From: Coenobita brevimanus
Taxonomy: Eukaryota; Arthropoda; Malacostraca; Decapoda; Coenobitidae
Reading direction: 5' to 3'
NCBI GenBank assembly: GCA_032717465.1
Contig: CM064671.1
Coordinates: 56,929,394 to 56,993,393, forward strand
DNA length: 64,000 nt
Part shown: one piece after another, positions 1 through 14,539 of the stretch
Numbering within the stretch: the first letter of the stretch is position 1
Layout of the letters: every line of letters starts with the position of its first letter
Notes under the pieces: generated by a model
The model's database searches: none
Told to the model about the DNA's origin: nothing
The model's input: only the letters and a program-made list of their open reading frames with translations
Position numbers and translations under genes: made by a program

Positions 1-1339
1 CATAGTTACAGCGTTCAGGCAATGTTGACAAACGTTTCGTCCTAGGAATGTGTGTGAAGGGAAGCAAACCTTTGAATACAACTGAAATTAACTGCAGAAA
101 ATATTTAATTATAGCATCAGAGGAAAATACCAGAGCACATCTCATTCTATGTCGGTGTAAAACCTGGATTCCCAATCATTTTCTGCCTACTTTCCCATTT
201 TCTCTGGCTCGTTACCTCACATGGCCAGTGTTTCCATAAGTGATGGACTACAAGTTAATGTAACGGGAGCTTAGCTAACGGATAACTTAAGTGGACCGAT
301 ATTGTTGGCTTGTAAATTAGATAATGAAAATACTTTGTAATACTCATACACATTGCAGGCAATGCACTTGAACCGCAGGCAAAGCTGCCTCATACTCCCA
401 GTGAAACAGAAAGGGGGAAATATTACTTGAGTTTCCGTAGTGTCCCGTTCCATGCCCCTCACTCCACCCCACCCCATGAAAGAGTCTCTCTAATTTCCCT
501 TCTCTATTTTAGTAGGGAAAAGTATGCTAAACAGCATTGAAGATTGCAATAATATTATTCCCCTAAAATTACCCCTCCCCCCAAAAAAAATGGGGTAATT
601 TAGTTCAGGAAGGATACCCCAGGTCTAGATCCTAAACCATATGGAATCCCTGGAGTATTTTTCTGAACAGACACGGTCCGTGGATGTTGTAAGGTTGAGA
701 ACCACTGCTCTGGAGTATTTACTGTTGTATCATTCCCGAACAAAGAAAACAAAGAAAAAACACAAGTTTTCCTGCAAGTATCTAATAAATTTAACTTCAA
801 CGTGTAATGATTGCTGAGCTTTAGCACCATCCTAAACCATGGTTTGTGTTGTACTATCATACTTTGTTTCATGAACGGTCCGCTGCACACATTTTGGCTG
901 GATTTTAACGCAGAATATCCATTCATATTAGAGTAATGCCACAATGTTGTTACCATTATTACCAAAACAATTAAGAAACAAGCCATTTGTATCACAGAGA
1001 CCTGTGTATTATGTGCTTTGTACATAAAGCCAGGTGCATTATTATTATTACTACATGGAAAGGAAAATTCCAATATATCGTTTAATAATAATCGTGAGAA
1101 ATGTACATCAGTGTTTTTTGTCTTCGTATTAGTATTTAAAGAATCTCATCTGATTCATTTACTTCCAGGCAAAAAATACTAAGCTTATAGGACTGAGGGG
1201 AATGTGAGCTGGAGAGAGAGCAGAATGATAGAGGAGGAAAGAACGACACAGGGGAAACTCGTTTGTGGTCACCCCTTCAGGAATGAATTAGCCTAGTTAT
1301 GAATGGATATACTGATAGTTTTTCTTGGAATGTCCTTCA
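1..1339. other. Unassigned AT-rich DNA
   Basis: No reading frame here has recognisable protein features, splice-bounded exon character or similarity to another part of the window. The only structure seen is short homopolymer runs near 585 and a purine-rich patch near 1200-1260. Probably intergenic or intronic. Confidence 0.5.
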
Positions 1340-1366
1340 ATATATATATATATATATATATATATA
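1340..1366. repeat. (TA)n microsatellite
   Basis: About 13 perfect TA units. It has no recognisable retroelement tail on either side, unlike many of the other TA arrays in this window. Confidence 0.95.
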
Positions 1367-1680
1367 CAAGAAAAACACATTACACGTGCATACTTATGTG
1401 GAACGTTTTTTACAATCTAGTCGGAAATAGAACCCGAGACTCTTAGATTGGAGCCAGGTATCGTGTGGCAATACCACGACGTGATAAACGCCAAAGCACC
1501 TGAATTCTGTGAAGAATCAGGTAAATCGGCTATAGGAAGATATTTTCAACCCGAGCCCACATGATGACATGTATTTCAGAGTCGTCTGAATTTTTGTTTA
1601 GCCCCACGCAGCGCAACAAGCGACATAGCAGTGTTAATCTATCCCAGCCAATACACAAGATTCTTCCTATATGTTGGACG

Positions 1681-1681
<1 letters not shown>

Positions 1682-1717
<36 letters not shown>
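1682..1717. repeat. (AC)n microsatellite followed by GATA-like units
   Basis: Eighteen AC units are followed at about 1720-1770 by degenerate GATA/GGTA units, so this is a compound array. Confidence 0.95.
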
Positions 1718-1718
<1 letters not shown>

Positions 1719-1912
1719 GATATATAGATAGATAGGTATATATAGGTAGATGGATAGACAGATAGGTAAATAGATTAAACACTTCCAGCAGGGAGAAGAA
1801 CACAGACACTAGACTTCACTTCACTTAACCTCATAATTATCCTAATCATACGAAGTCCACACGAAGAATGTTAGCCTGTGGATACTGCTTTACATGTAGT
1901 TTTCTTAATTAA

Positions 1913-4019
1913 CCCCTACACCGCGGGCATGTTTACCGATGTTTTGCGTGTGCCGCGGGGTTATTTGGGCTCCGACAGACTCTCAAAAAATGATTGCCAA
2001 AAATCAGTTATTAGTCCTAGAATATTAAAATTACATATGCTTATGGCACATACCTTCAGCTTTCTCCTGAAATGTTTGTTGAGCTTTCGTCAGTTACCGT
2101 AGGACTTGTGGAGACCTCTGAAGTTGGGTAACGAAGTCTCCACTTTACACTTCCCGACAACCCGTAATATGATTACCACAGCCAGATATTAACACTATAA
2201 ACACTACTCTATGATTTTCAAGTAGTTTGGGATCCATACTCCAAAAAAAACCCCACTGTGAAAACAATGAAAATTACGAGCGCGTCTGACCGTCGCACTG
2301 GCACTAGTTCGCTCTTGGTACTCTGTCATTTATTATTCATAAAACCCCTCACACTTTATATTTCTATTACTATATAACACTTATATATATCTACAGTCTT
2401 TATCCATAAGTTTCCTTCAGTAGTATTAGTTTATTGTCACTGTAGGGATTCAATTTCTTTCAGTAAAATACGTAGCATTCACTTTCTCGTCCTGTATACT
2501 AGCATTGAGAGTGAATGTCACTTTCATCTTCACTCTCATAACTCACAGTATTCAGACAAGCTAGAGTGAAACTTTCACTTTCATTACTCCTAGGGTTTAT
2601 ACTCGTATTCTTATAATACTACTCATTTACATTTCTATTTACGTTCTCTATTTTATTTACGTTATTTACATTTCCATTTTATTTACACTGTGTTATGCAC
2701 TGTCACATGAAGTAAGTTATAAAACTATTTTCCATTGTTCACGTATATTTACATTCATTACTTTCACTTGCTGTTTACACATTATTTACACATTATTTAC
2801 AATTCCACTTGCACTGTTTTACTCAATAGAAAGATCGTAGTCACGCTTTTATCAATTGTCAGCCCTTTATCTCTTTCCACACGAGGTTTAGTAGGGGGTA
2901 AAGGTCACAGGGCCCTTTGCATGGGGGTGAAAAAGTCCCTGAAGTCAGCAAGAAGAAACAGACGTACCTCTGCTTCGGAAGATGAGAGTAAACTGATAAG
3001 GGAGGGCCGGCCCGAGTAGAGGCCTACTTAGGGGATATTCAGTGCTACCAATGTTAGCTCTTGAAACAGCTATGTATAGCATAAATGATTGGCAGGAAAT
3101 CTAGACAATACATTATAAATTAGGTAGTTCCAGATGAATGTAAATATCACTTAGGCTTCTCCCTTCCCTCCTTACATATATATTTATTACGAAAATAGAT
3201 TATACAGCATATTTCAAGGGGAAAAAACAGCGAAAATTAGCGAACGAGTGCATGTGAGGTGTTGTCAGGTGATAATTAGCCAATTCCAGGTGTATGGCAC
3301 TCTCACTTACCTTATTTCTTTCTTGTATATATTATTTGGTATAAGAATAGGACATAGGGCTTATTTCAATGGATGAAATCAGTGAAAAATTCCAGGGCAG
3401 ATTTACTTAGCTGTAGCACGGCCGGGCAGGCGAGAGGATAAGGTAATGGAGGGGGGGTAGGGAGGGGAGTCAAGAACGGGGAGAAATGGCTAAATTGTCA
3501 ACAATGGATGGGAGTACAGATGAGATTAGGAGTGCTGACTAGTGTTGGACATTGGCAGTACTGATAGATTTTTTTTTTTTTTTAATGTGACCGACTCTGG
3601 GCATAGACTTCACAGCCTGCTTTCAAGGCCCAGTAGTCCTCCTACGTACCGCACACCTCTACATGTCACCACTTCGGCGCTAACACCCACCGTCCATATT
3701 GAATACATGCTAGGGCTGTCTCATACAGGACTGGTGTAATGGTAGCGGGGGTATTTTTATGACATGTCAGCGGGCCTTCTGGTAGATCAGTAAAGTCTGA
3801 TTTTATGAAATTCAAATCCTTAAACTGTTCCCTGCCTCAGCGGGATTTGAACCCGGGTCCATCAGGACTGCAGGCCAACTCTCTACCGATTGAGCCACTG
3901 CCTCCCCCACTTGGAAGCCCGGGTGAATTCAAAATAACACAGAATCACAAAGGTGACGCCCCGTGGTATGATCCCTTGCTCCCAAGCGTCACGAAAATGA
4001 CGCCCCGCCGGTTAAGGGG
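1913..4019. mobile_element. Candidate TTAA-flanked piggyBac-like non-autonomous element
   Basis: A TTAA at 1909-1912 directly precedes CCCCTACACCGCGGG, and a TTAA at 4020-4023 directly follows a sequence whose reverse complement begins CCCCTTAACCGGCGGG. The two ends therefore look like imperfect inverted repeats of about 16 bp around a 2.1 kb unit. TTAA target duplication and C-rich termini are typical of the piggyBac superfamily and resemble the better-supported element at 21153-22631. No transposase is visible inside; a 94-codon frame at 2735-3019 has a basic C-terminal end but no recognised domain. A SINE lies within it. The termini are degenerate and TTAA is common in AT-rich DNA, so chance pairing is possible. 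Confidence 0.45.
3569..3908 (-). mobile_element. SINE-1 copy 1, tRNA-derived SINE
   Basis: Read on the minus strand, it begins with a tRNA-like head: an A-box-like TGGCTCAATCGGTAG (3883-3897) and a B-box-like GGTTCAAATCC (3843-3853), the internal RNA polymerase III promoter elements of tRNAs. About 250 bp of body follows and it ends in a poly(A) tail, seen as the T run at 3570-3584 on the plus strand. The copy at 9105-9435 is similar along its whole length, and 3' fragments lie at 20586-20657 and 54258-54355. It sits inside the candidate TTAA-flanked element. It is not a working tRNA, because no clean acceptor stem forms. Confidence 0.85.
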
Positions 4020-4023
4020 TTAA

Positions 4024-5747
4024 TTACCACATTAAAAATGGCCATAGTTTATGTTTACATTGTTTATAAATGAGTCAGAAATTAAGCATGATTTAAACAC
4101 CTTCCTTTCATCTAGGATTTTTGATCTTGCTAGTATCTAAGAATTTGTACTGTCTGTGCGATGATCGCCGGATGCATTGTGTTCGAGTATACAGTGCCAC
4201 TACTCTCTTGAGCTATCCTTACATTATACTTATGTTGTGTTATCCTTGGAGACTGGATTTTCATTTTGCTTTTTAACTCACTTTTCCTTAAAAAAACTAC
4301 AAGTCTTTCTTGGCTTGAGGTTTTTAGTTCATTCATTAAAAGAATAAAAGAACTCTTCTATACACGAACTGATTATTCCCGAGTATAGTATACCGCCTGC
4401 TACAATACAACACGCCTCTCCGTTGTAATCATAGTTCTTTACTGTCGTTACTGTACAATTAGTAAACAAAGTTGACACAGGTGAGTTCAGGAAGTTACAT
4501 CATTTTGCTACCAAACGTCAGTCAGGATAATGTTATGTTCCAAAGAATACCCATGTCTTTCATTCTATAGGCTACATCTTTACTGATTTTCACCAACAAA
4601 GTTCGTAGGTACTCGGGCAGATACGCAGACACCAAGAGTAGCAACATCCGTGAGCAAAATGCGTGACCTTTCCCAGAGACTGTTACCTCGCACGGACGGA
4701 GTCCGGAGAGGATTTGTATTTGGTCGAGTTTCTTTGTTTGTGTCTTTGTTTGTTAGCAACAGAACGGAAAAAATGGCTGAATGAAATTACATGAAACGTT
4801 CAAGATATGTGGACATCCTTCCTTCTTTCATCCTATCGTGATATAGCTTTGTCACCTGTTATTTTCTTCATTTCCTTTGTATCTCTCCAGCTCGAAATTT
4901 TTTCTCTACCCACTACTTTCACTCCATCCGTATCACTCCCATACATCCCCTGTCATCCCCCCCCCCCCCCTCGTCTTCCCTCACCACCAGTTGCTCCCAC
5001 TTTTTTTTTCTTTTTTCATCCTGTTCCCTTTTTGTATTTTTTCGTCGGGCCCTTTTCTTCTTATATGTCACGTCACCAGTTTTCCAATATCGGATTATTC
5101 CGTCATGTATATTTAGCAATTATTGGGAAGCAGTGAGTACTCTGCTTACACGAGGAGAAATTTGGTCGTATTCCTTGTGCAGTATGTGGCTTAATATTAA
5201 TAGTGCCTCTTTCTTTAGCGATTAATATTTCATATTACATCTTAAGATTCCAATGGATAATAGTTAGTATTTTTTTAGTAATTTACATCAGTAACATAGA
5301 ATAGGATATTGAGGTTTAATATGCTTAATAAATCGCTAAGGAACGGGTGTTACGAAATCGCCACAACCGCTTAGAATGCAACTCACTGCCGCATAGGTTA
5401 TACGCAGTAGGTTAAATGACTAGTTTTTCTAATCTCTTCGGTATGATTTGGAATTGTTCCGACCCGAGCATTTTACTAATCACGCCACTGATGGGAGTGT
5501 AAGTATATCACCCTGAATTACTATTTTTCGGCGGTTTAGTGCAAGAGTGATATCTTGTAATTATTGTCAACCTGTTTTTCAAGCCTGCAAAATAACATAT
5601 GAGTTAATCTGAAGCAGGATACTCCGACAAGCTTGGGGGATCACTTGAATGGTGGAATATAAACATCTATTATTCTATATCATTTTACGTACAATGGTTT
5701 TATTTAGGAGACTGATGACTGTACTTAGTTACTCTTAATTATCATTG
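4024..5747. other. Unassigned DNA
   Basis: I see no gene or recognisable transposon here. Low-complexity tracts include a run of C at about 4957-4970 and T-rich stretches at 5000-5045. The open frames over 4807-5136 come from this pyrimidine-rich composition. Confidence 0.5.
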
Positions 5748-5912
5748 ATCATCATCCGGATCTCCTTTTTCACCCTAGGGCAGCAACGTCCTGACAGCCT
5801 AAGTATGCCCAGTTCAATGGGCCACGTTTCCATGCACTCATCATTCAAGGCCTCGAAATCCTGGCTCCATCAGATAGGCCAAAAAAAATTGCACCACATT
5901 TTGTAGCGTTAC
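5748..5912 (-). mobile_element. RTE-C 3' end fragment
   Basis: This matches the 3' end of the antisense RTE-C element at 22993-23180, including CATCATCCGGA, the stretch around TGGGCCACG, and the downstream CACTCATCATTCAAG. It is a strongly 5'-truncated copy with only the 3' untranslated end left. Confidence 0.75.
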
Positions 5913-6502
5913 ATATATCTGTCTTACATGACCTAAAATTGTCATCTCTTCATTATGGATGCTTTGATGTAAGAATATATTTGCATCAGAATATGGTGCT
6001 AATCACGAAGATATATTAGGGAAATGATGTAGATTCGTAGTATTGTCTTTTCTGCCACTGAGCCACATCAAATATACTACTAAAGGACGAAAATCTGGGT
6101 CAAGTTAATGAGAAAAGAGTACAAGTATGGTAAGAATTCTTGCGCAGCTGAGTTGCCAGGTCAGAGCTAGACACCGAACATAATGATGTACCAGGTACAC
6201 TGTGACATTAAACACTGTTTTAGTGTCAGGATTACTAATTTACATGTTCTCAATGTCGTGAACCATGTACCTAAAGATATGGTACTAAGATCTTGTGGTC
6301 AATTATAAAGTATCAAATTCCGAGCTACCGTAGTTAGAGACATGAGTGAATATTTGCAACACTGTTCACAGGGCGTTGTGTTAATACCCGAGTCTAATTC
6401 AGGTGTCCGAACACTTCAGGCCTGGGCATGACCTGTCAGTGAGAGTTGTCGTTCAAATGTTGCCCGTTCTGTTACGATATTATGCACAAATACTAAATAA
6501 CT
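5913..6502. other. Unassigned DNA
   Basis: No coding or repeat similarity recognised. Confidence 0.45.
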
Positions 6503-6697
6503 ATTGGCAGACGCCTTAATCCCGTAAGGGATGGCTACAAACAAATCTCCTCCATATCGGCCTGTCCCCCGCCATTTCGCTGCCCTCCCCCAGACTCACA
6601 TAATCCTCTCCACTCTATCCCTCGATCTCATCCTCGGCCCGCCCTCCCCTCTCCCCCACACCACCTCACTCACATACACTCTCCTCGTTAATCTCTC
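6503..6697 (-). mobile_element. RTE-A 3' end fragment
   Basis: On the minus strand this reads as the C-terminal coding end and tail of RTE-A: the codons for a VYVSEV-like stretch, then the conserved GGCCAC...ACGGGATTAAGGCGTCTGCCAATAG end. It matches 37690-37920 and 42450-42660. The copy is 5'-truncated to about 195 bp and has no GATA tail. Confidence 0.8.
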
Positions 6698-9092
<2,395 letters not shown>

Positions 9093-9104
9093 ACCGTAGA
9101 TATT

Positions 9105-9435
9105 CATGTTCATCTCTGGGGTAAAGGCTTCACAGACCTTTCAAAAGGCTCAGTATTCCATCAATATACGATACACTTCCATATGTCACTACTTTGGCGC
9201 TAACAACCACTTCCTATATTGAATACTTGCTAGGGCTGTCTTCTATAGGACTGTCGTATTGGTATTAGCAAGAGTATTTTTACAACATGTTGGCTGGTTT
9301 TTTCACAGATCAGTAAAGTCTGCTTTTTATGAATTTAAAATACTTATACTCTTCCCAGCCCCAGACGGGATTCGAACCTGGATCCATTAAGACTGCAGGC
9401 CATATCTCTACCGATTAGGCCATTGCCTTCCTAAG
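9105..9435 (-). mobile_element. SINE-1 copy 2, tRNA-derived SINE
   Basis: Similar along its length to 3569-3908. On the minus strand the A box reads TGGCCTAATCGGTAG (9408-9422), and the B box GGTTCGAATCC (9368-9378) matches the tRNA B-box consensus exactly. The body shares blocks such as the stretch around GGCGCTAACA on the plus strand. In place of poly(A), the 3' end is joined to the compound microsatellite at 8989-9092. Confidence 0.85.
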
Positions 9436-10528
9436 AGTGGGTCTCCTTGCATATTAGTTCAATCATGCTTCAAATCGGACTACACTTAGCCATCAAATGA
9501 GCTGAAAGGGGTCAGGGATCTATGTCATGTTAGTTTATACGACCTATAATGCGTATCTCACCACACATCAGACCCTTACTTTAGGTATCTATCGGTGAGA
9601 ATCTGGCGCTGACGAGCAGCCTACACGTAATGGTGCTGTGTTGTCAGGATGGACCAAAGCAGCTGATGCATCCATCCAGGAGCCATACTCCCTTATGTTT
9701 CCCAGCACTTCGCCATGGGGAAGGATCCTGGTCCGATCCTGGCGAGGCGCTGTCTACCACAAGGGGGCACCTGTTCCCTGCACGGTGCATATGCTTCACT
9801 ATGCCTGCAGGGCGGCACTGAAGAAGCAGTTGCTTACCTGTGGTAGACAGGTCTGCTTGGCTAGGCAGACTAAAATTGAGCAATAACAGCAACGGTGGGA
9901 ACGAATGATATGATAAAAGCCTTACAAATTATTATCACGTCATCCTAGGCACCCAATTATGAAATACATCAAAAATAAGGGTTACGTTTATACCTACAGA
10001 CCGCACCAGACTAAAGAAGAATGGATATCCTGCAATAAATTACCTGTCATACGGCGGACAAACTAGTGTGACAGTTCGGGAAAGGAAGGAACACCTGTGT
10101 CACTCCTATAATCTACATATGAGCTCTGGGGCGGGACAAGCTGACTGAAGAGCCGGGGCAACTGTCACCCCTCATGTCATATTATATACAATTATACATA
10201 GCGTCCTGTGAAATTTTTAGGGGATTTCAGGAGATATTCTAGAGATTATTTTGAGTGAATCATGATATATCAAAATGGGTCCAATTCTAACAGATACAGA
10301 GCTACAGCCACAAATGGTTATGTGGGTTACTTATAAGGAAGGTCATTTTCACCCATGAGGTCAGTAACAGTTCTTGCTGGGCAATTGTTGAGAAATGGAC
10401 TCATGTTGATATAGCATTTTCATTGAAAATTAATCTTTGAAAACCTCATGAATTCTTCAAAAGTCCAGCGGAACACCTTGTATAACCCTTCGATTTTCAT
10501 GTGATAACGCGGGACAGATTATTGTAAA
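9436..10528. other. Unassigned DNA
   Basis: An overlapping set of frames at 9630-9890 has no recognisable domain and is open on both strands, which suggests chance. No repeats assigned. Confidence 0.4.
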
Positions 10529-11240
10529 AGTGTCGGCACGCAAGTAATATCGTTTCATCACACTTCAGACCTCCATATAACCTTCATCTGTTTAGGAATT
10601 ACCTGTGATGTGGAGATACAGAGGCGGGTTAGAGTGGTCAGAGTGTCGGCTTGTAAAACCGCCTCATCGGTTATTAAGACCTAGATATAACCTTCATCTT
10701 CTTCGGAACTACTTGCAATATGAAGATACAGAGGCGCAATTGAGCGGTGTGAAAGTGTCGGTACTCTAGTAATAACGTCTCATTGCCTCTCAGATATGTA
10801 CATTACCCTCATATCCCTAAGAATTATTGTTGTTGCATTTTAACTTGCCGGAGGCTTTCGTCGTTCTGTATCTTAATTCACGAAATTTAACGTAAGAACT
10901 AAGAATGCTCCGGTTATCCATCCTCTTTTAAAAGCATTTATACGTGACAGCACCATATTCTACCTTTAATATATTGTTTCAGCTCAGCATTCGAGAAGGA
11001 ATAGTGACACTTGTAGGCCAAACTAAACTAAAAAGAATCTGCCTGTGTATTGGAAGTAGAGTGCTGGCTGCTGAGTAACTGAAAACACATAACGAATGTC
11101 CCTCTCACCTCCCTCTGTATAAAGCTATCATCCCCCCCTGGAATTACCTTTGAAAGGAAATACAGAGTGCTGAGTGCTGAGTGGCTGCAGACAAGCAACG
11201 AATGTCTGCATCACCTCTCTCCCGCCCTACATATTCTTAA
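10529..11240. repeat. Degenerate minisatellite, unit about 106-113 bp
   Basis: Blocks starting with AGTGTCGG recur at 10529, 10642 and 10754 (spacing 113 and 112). They share the middle stretches ATATAACCTTCATCT and GATACAGAGGCG. A second set at 11058 and 11164 (spacing 106) begins AGAGTGCTG and keeps an AACGAATGTC block. The two sets share a GGAATTACCT...ATACAGAG segment, so they may be diverged parts of one array interrupted around 10800-11040. Confidence 0.65.
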
Positions 11241-11308
11241 ACGCTGAAGTTCCTTGTTCCCCCAGTTCCTCCACCAACTTCACGTCAGCGCAGACTCGAA
11301 GTACATGG

Positions 11309-11310
<2 letters not shown>

Positions 11311-11396
<86 letters not shown>
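11311..11396. repeat. (TG)n microsatellite
   Basis: About 43 perfect TG units, one of the two longest dinucleotide arrays of its type here. Confidence 0.97.
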
Positions 11397-11400
<4 letters not shown>

Positions 11401-12714
11401 CTCTGAAGGTGGCAAGAAAAAAAACAGTAATGTATTTAGAATGAATTGGTTAACCCAGTGATTATGATTTTTTTTTTTTTTTTAGTTATTTGTTTGTTGA
11501 TTAAATTAGTTTCATTTAGTGTCATAACTATATTCATTTAGCCGTTGGTAAGGGGTCATTCACGTGACGGTACTAATATGTCCAGTTATATAGACGTACT
11601 GAACCTTTCTAATGAAGATGATGGACTGCTGTGGAAAGAGTGGAAGACTGTAGAGTTGCATTACTTTGTGAGTTACGGAAAATGAACTTCGGAAGGACGA
11701 GAATCGCCAAGTTAATGTGGGTGAATTCTATTATATCAAGAGTTTCTACAGTTATTTAAGCTTTATTGTCTGACATGTTGTACTGCCGCTGATATCAACA
11801 CTTTCAACGTTCTGTACTCACTCTTACATGAATAAGCTGGAATAGAATACCTGAGCTGTCCTGACAATGAGAAAGTTAAAGATACCAGCCTTCTCACTCA
11901 GGATCCTATGAAGCAGTCCCAAGTAGATACATTCATCTGTGATTCACTGAAGTAGAATAGCTTACTTATCACGATCTTATGACACCTGATTGTATCGGTA
12001 TTTACAATCGTCTGGAATTATTTGGGAACAAAAATAGTAGAGATTTTCCGATCATATAGGAATTTAAACAAACACTGAAGAATTAGACCATTTCATTCAT
12101 TCATCCGTCCATCTTCTTACCTTTTGTTACACCAGCAAAAACGTTGAAGTCCTGGGCTTGGCAGTCTCAGTCCAGACACTGATGATAATGGAAAGAGCTG
12201 CTTGACAGTGAGCAAAACTATAAACAATAAAGTCCAGCCGCTCGTAGGAGTCATCACTTATGGGGCACACTCTCTGAGTGCCTATATCCATTTGGCCACC
12301 ACGCATCCAGTTTTGCTTATAGTGATTCCAGAATGCTAAAGCTGTGTTTATTGTATATATAAACAGTTTTAACCTGACAAAGACCCTCTAAAAATATAGA
12401 GTGAGCAGAGACTGAACGTTAATTTAATCATTGACGCCTGTGCTCTACCTATTTTTTACATATAAATAAAGAGTCTCCAAGTGAAACAGAAAATCTTTTA
12501 TCTTGATAATAAACTCATTTTCAGTATGTGAGTATCCGTTATAAATTGAATACTTCACATGCCTCTAATATCAAGGCTCGTAAACACAAACTTTAAGGTG
12601 TGAATGACCTAAGTACATAATTTATTTTAAAATATATCATCACTTTGTTGTACCTAAATTCACTCAAAATTGCAGCTGTATATCAAAAGGAAAGGAATTA
12701 GAATATATATACAA
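11397..12714. other. Unassigned DNA
   Basis: T run at 11468-11483. No gene or known repeat recognised. Confidence 0.45.
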
Positions 12715-12764
12715 TTTCCTTGATTTCCAATTACCCTTCTTTCCTTGATTTCCAATTACCCTTC
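12715..12764. repeat. 25-bp tandem duplication
   Basis: TTCCTTGATTTCCAATTACC plus four more bases is present twice at a 25-bp spacing (12716 and 12741), just upstream of the RTE-B relic. Confidence 0.85.
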
Positions 12765-12821
12765 ATTGCGATGATGTGCTTTTCCGTTTTATTATTGCTA
12801 TTTCTATGTATACTAAATATT

Positions 12822-14522
12822 ATTCAGGGTAGATTGAATGGAAGGATGTTATCGAGACTGATGTGGGTGAAAGCAAAATCTGAAAGTGAGTTGTGGGTAT
12901 TTGTGAGTGCAGATGGGCCTAGTAGTGAAAGGGATAAAGAAGAGAGTGAGTCTTTCAGGGGTGATGTTGATGAGTGCCTGCAGAGTTTTGGTGCGAATGT
13001 GAATGTGGTAATGATGGGAGATCTGAATGATAGAGTGGGCAATGTAGCAGTTGAAGGTGTACTTGATATGCATGCTGTGCCTGGAAGAAATGAAAATGTG
13101 TAACGAATGATAGGGATGTGCGTTGAGCGAGAGATGGTGATTGGAAATGCCTTGTTTGAGAAGAAAGATATTTATAAGTATACTTGGGTAGGAGAGGAGG
13201 GTGGAAGGGTTGTTGATAGAGCATTTATGGACTACGAATGTAGTAGGAAGATTGTTGGATGTGCTAGTTTTGAGAGGGGAGGGTGGAGGTATGTCTGACC
13301 ACTACCTGGTGGAGGGAAAGTTAAGAGTAGGTAAGAGATAGGTGTGAGCTAAGAGAGTTAGATGTGGCAGAGTGGTTTTGCAAGTAAGTTGGATAAGAGA
13401 GAGAAAATGATAGAGTATCAGGGGAAATTGAAAGATGAGTGGAACGCAGTGAAAGATCAGAAGAATGGCAGTGTGGAAGAGGAATGGGAGTTGTTTAAGA
13501 GTGCTGTGGTGGTGTATGTGGAAGGGGTGTGTGGTGTGAGATGAGTGGGTGGTGGTGTATGAAAGAGAAGTGAATGGTGGTGCGAGGAAGTAAGTATGGA
13601 TGTGCCTGAGAAGGGAAGTGCATATGAAGTGTGGCTGCAGAGGAAGGATGAGGCGTCATATGAGAGGTATAAGGGAAAGAGGAATAGGGCGAGAAGGCCT
13701 GTGCGTGATGCTAAAGTGGCAGCAGATGAGAGGTGGGGTAGGCGATTGACAGAGAATTTTCGACAGAATAAGAAAATGTTTCGGAAGGAGGTGAAAAGGG
13801 CGCGAAAGGGAGACTATGAGAAGGAAGAGCGAGTAAAAACAGAGTATGAAAGGATGGTAATTCAGATGGATGCATTAAGGAAGAGATGGGCAGAGTATTA
13901 TCAAAGATTGTTAATTGTAGAGGAGGAATGGCTGAGATTGTGGCAGATGGAAGGGTGCAAGAAAATTAATAGCTCTGTAGGAGGATGTGCAGGAGGTAGT
14001 AAAGGAGATGAACACAGGGAAAGCAGCAGGTATGAAGGGATGTACCGTGGAATGACTGAAAGGTGGTGGAGCGACTATTGCTGACTGGTTAGTGAGAGCT
14101 GAATGTGTGCTTTGTAAAAGGTATGGTACCAGTTGACTGGACACGTGTTTGTGTGGTCCCGTTGTATAAAGGTAAAGATGTTAAGTATGAACTATAAGTC
14201 TGTTGAGTGTTGTAGGTATGGTGTATGGCAGAGTGTTAATTAACAGAGTTAGAGTGGGTACAGAGAGAGAGTGATTGGTGATAAGCAGTGTGGCTTTAGG
14301 AGAGGGAAGGGATGCGTGAATCAGGTGTTTGTTGTGAGACAGGTGTGTGAAAACTATTTGGCGAAACGTAAAGATGTGTTTTCGGCGTTTATGGATTTAG
14401 AGAACGGGTATGATGGAACTGATAGGGAGGCTTTGTGGACTGTTTAACATTGTATAGACTTGATGGTAGGTTGCTAAAAGGAGTGAAAAGTTTTTATGTA
14501 AATAGTAGAGCATGTGTAAGAG
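12822..14522 (+). pseudogene. RTE-B endonuclease, linker and N-terminal RT (5' part of broken ORF)
   Basis: In pieces across shifting frames the sequence encodes an AP-endonuclease-like domain: SELWVFVSADGPSSE near 12880-12930, VVMMGDLNDRVGN near 13005-13045, IYKYTWVGEEGGR near 13170-13210, and a final SDHYLVEGK near 13297-13323. These correspond to the metal-binding GDLN and catalytic SDH motifs of the APE fold. A basic, helical linker follows at 13596-13920. The RT begins with CGFRRGKGCVNQVFVVR near 14290-14340 and AFMDLENGYDG near 14388-14415, where the first catalytic Asp is retained. The protein would be a cis-acting target-primed reverse transcriptase. At least four disruptions are visible. 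It stops at the nested RTE-A and resumes at 16862. Confidence 0.8.
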
Positions 14523-14539
14523 CATATAGAGGTTGGGGG

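Noticed and set aside
600..1073. 157-codon minus-strand frame
   Set aside because: No domain, no splice or codon pattern that suggests coding; AT-rich chance frame.
2735..3019. Possible exon ending in basic and acidic residues
   Set aside because: No family resemblance, no clear splice sites, and it lies in a probable repeat element.
3843..3897. A functional tRNA gene
   Set aside because: A and B boxes are present but the acceptor and anticodon stems do not close properly, and 250 bp of SINE body and a poly(A) tail follow.
9630..9892. Overlapping frames of 60-80 codons on both strands
   Set aside because: Open on both strands with no recognisable motif; nothing supports either.
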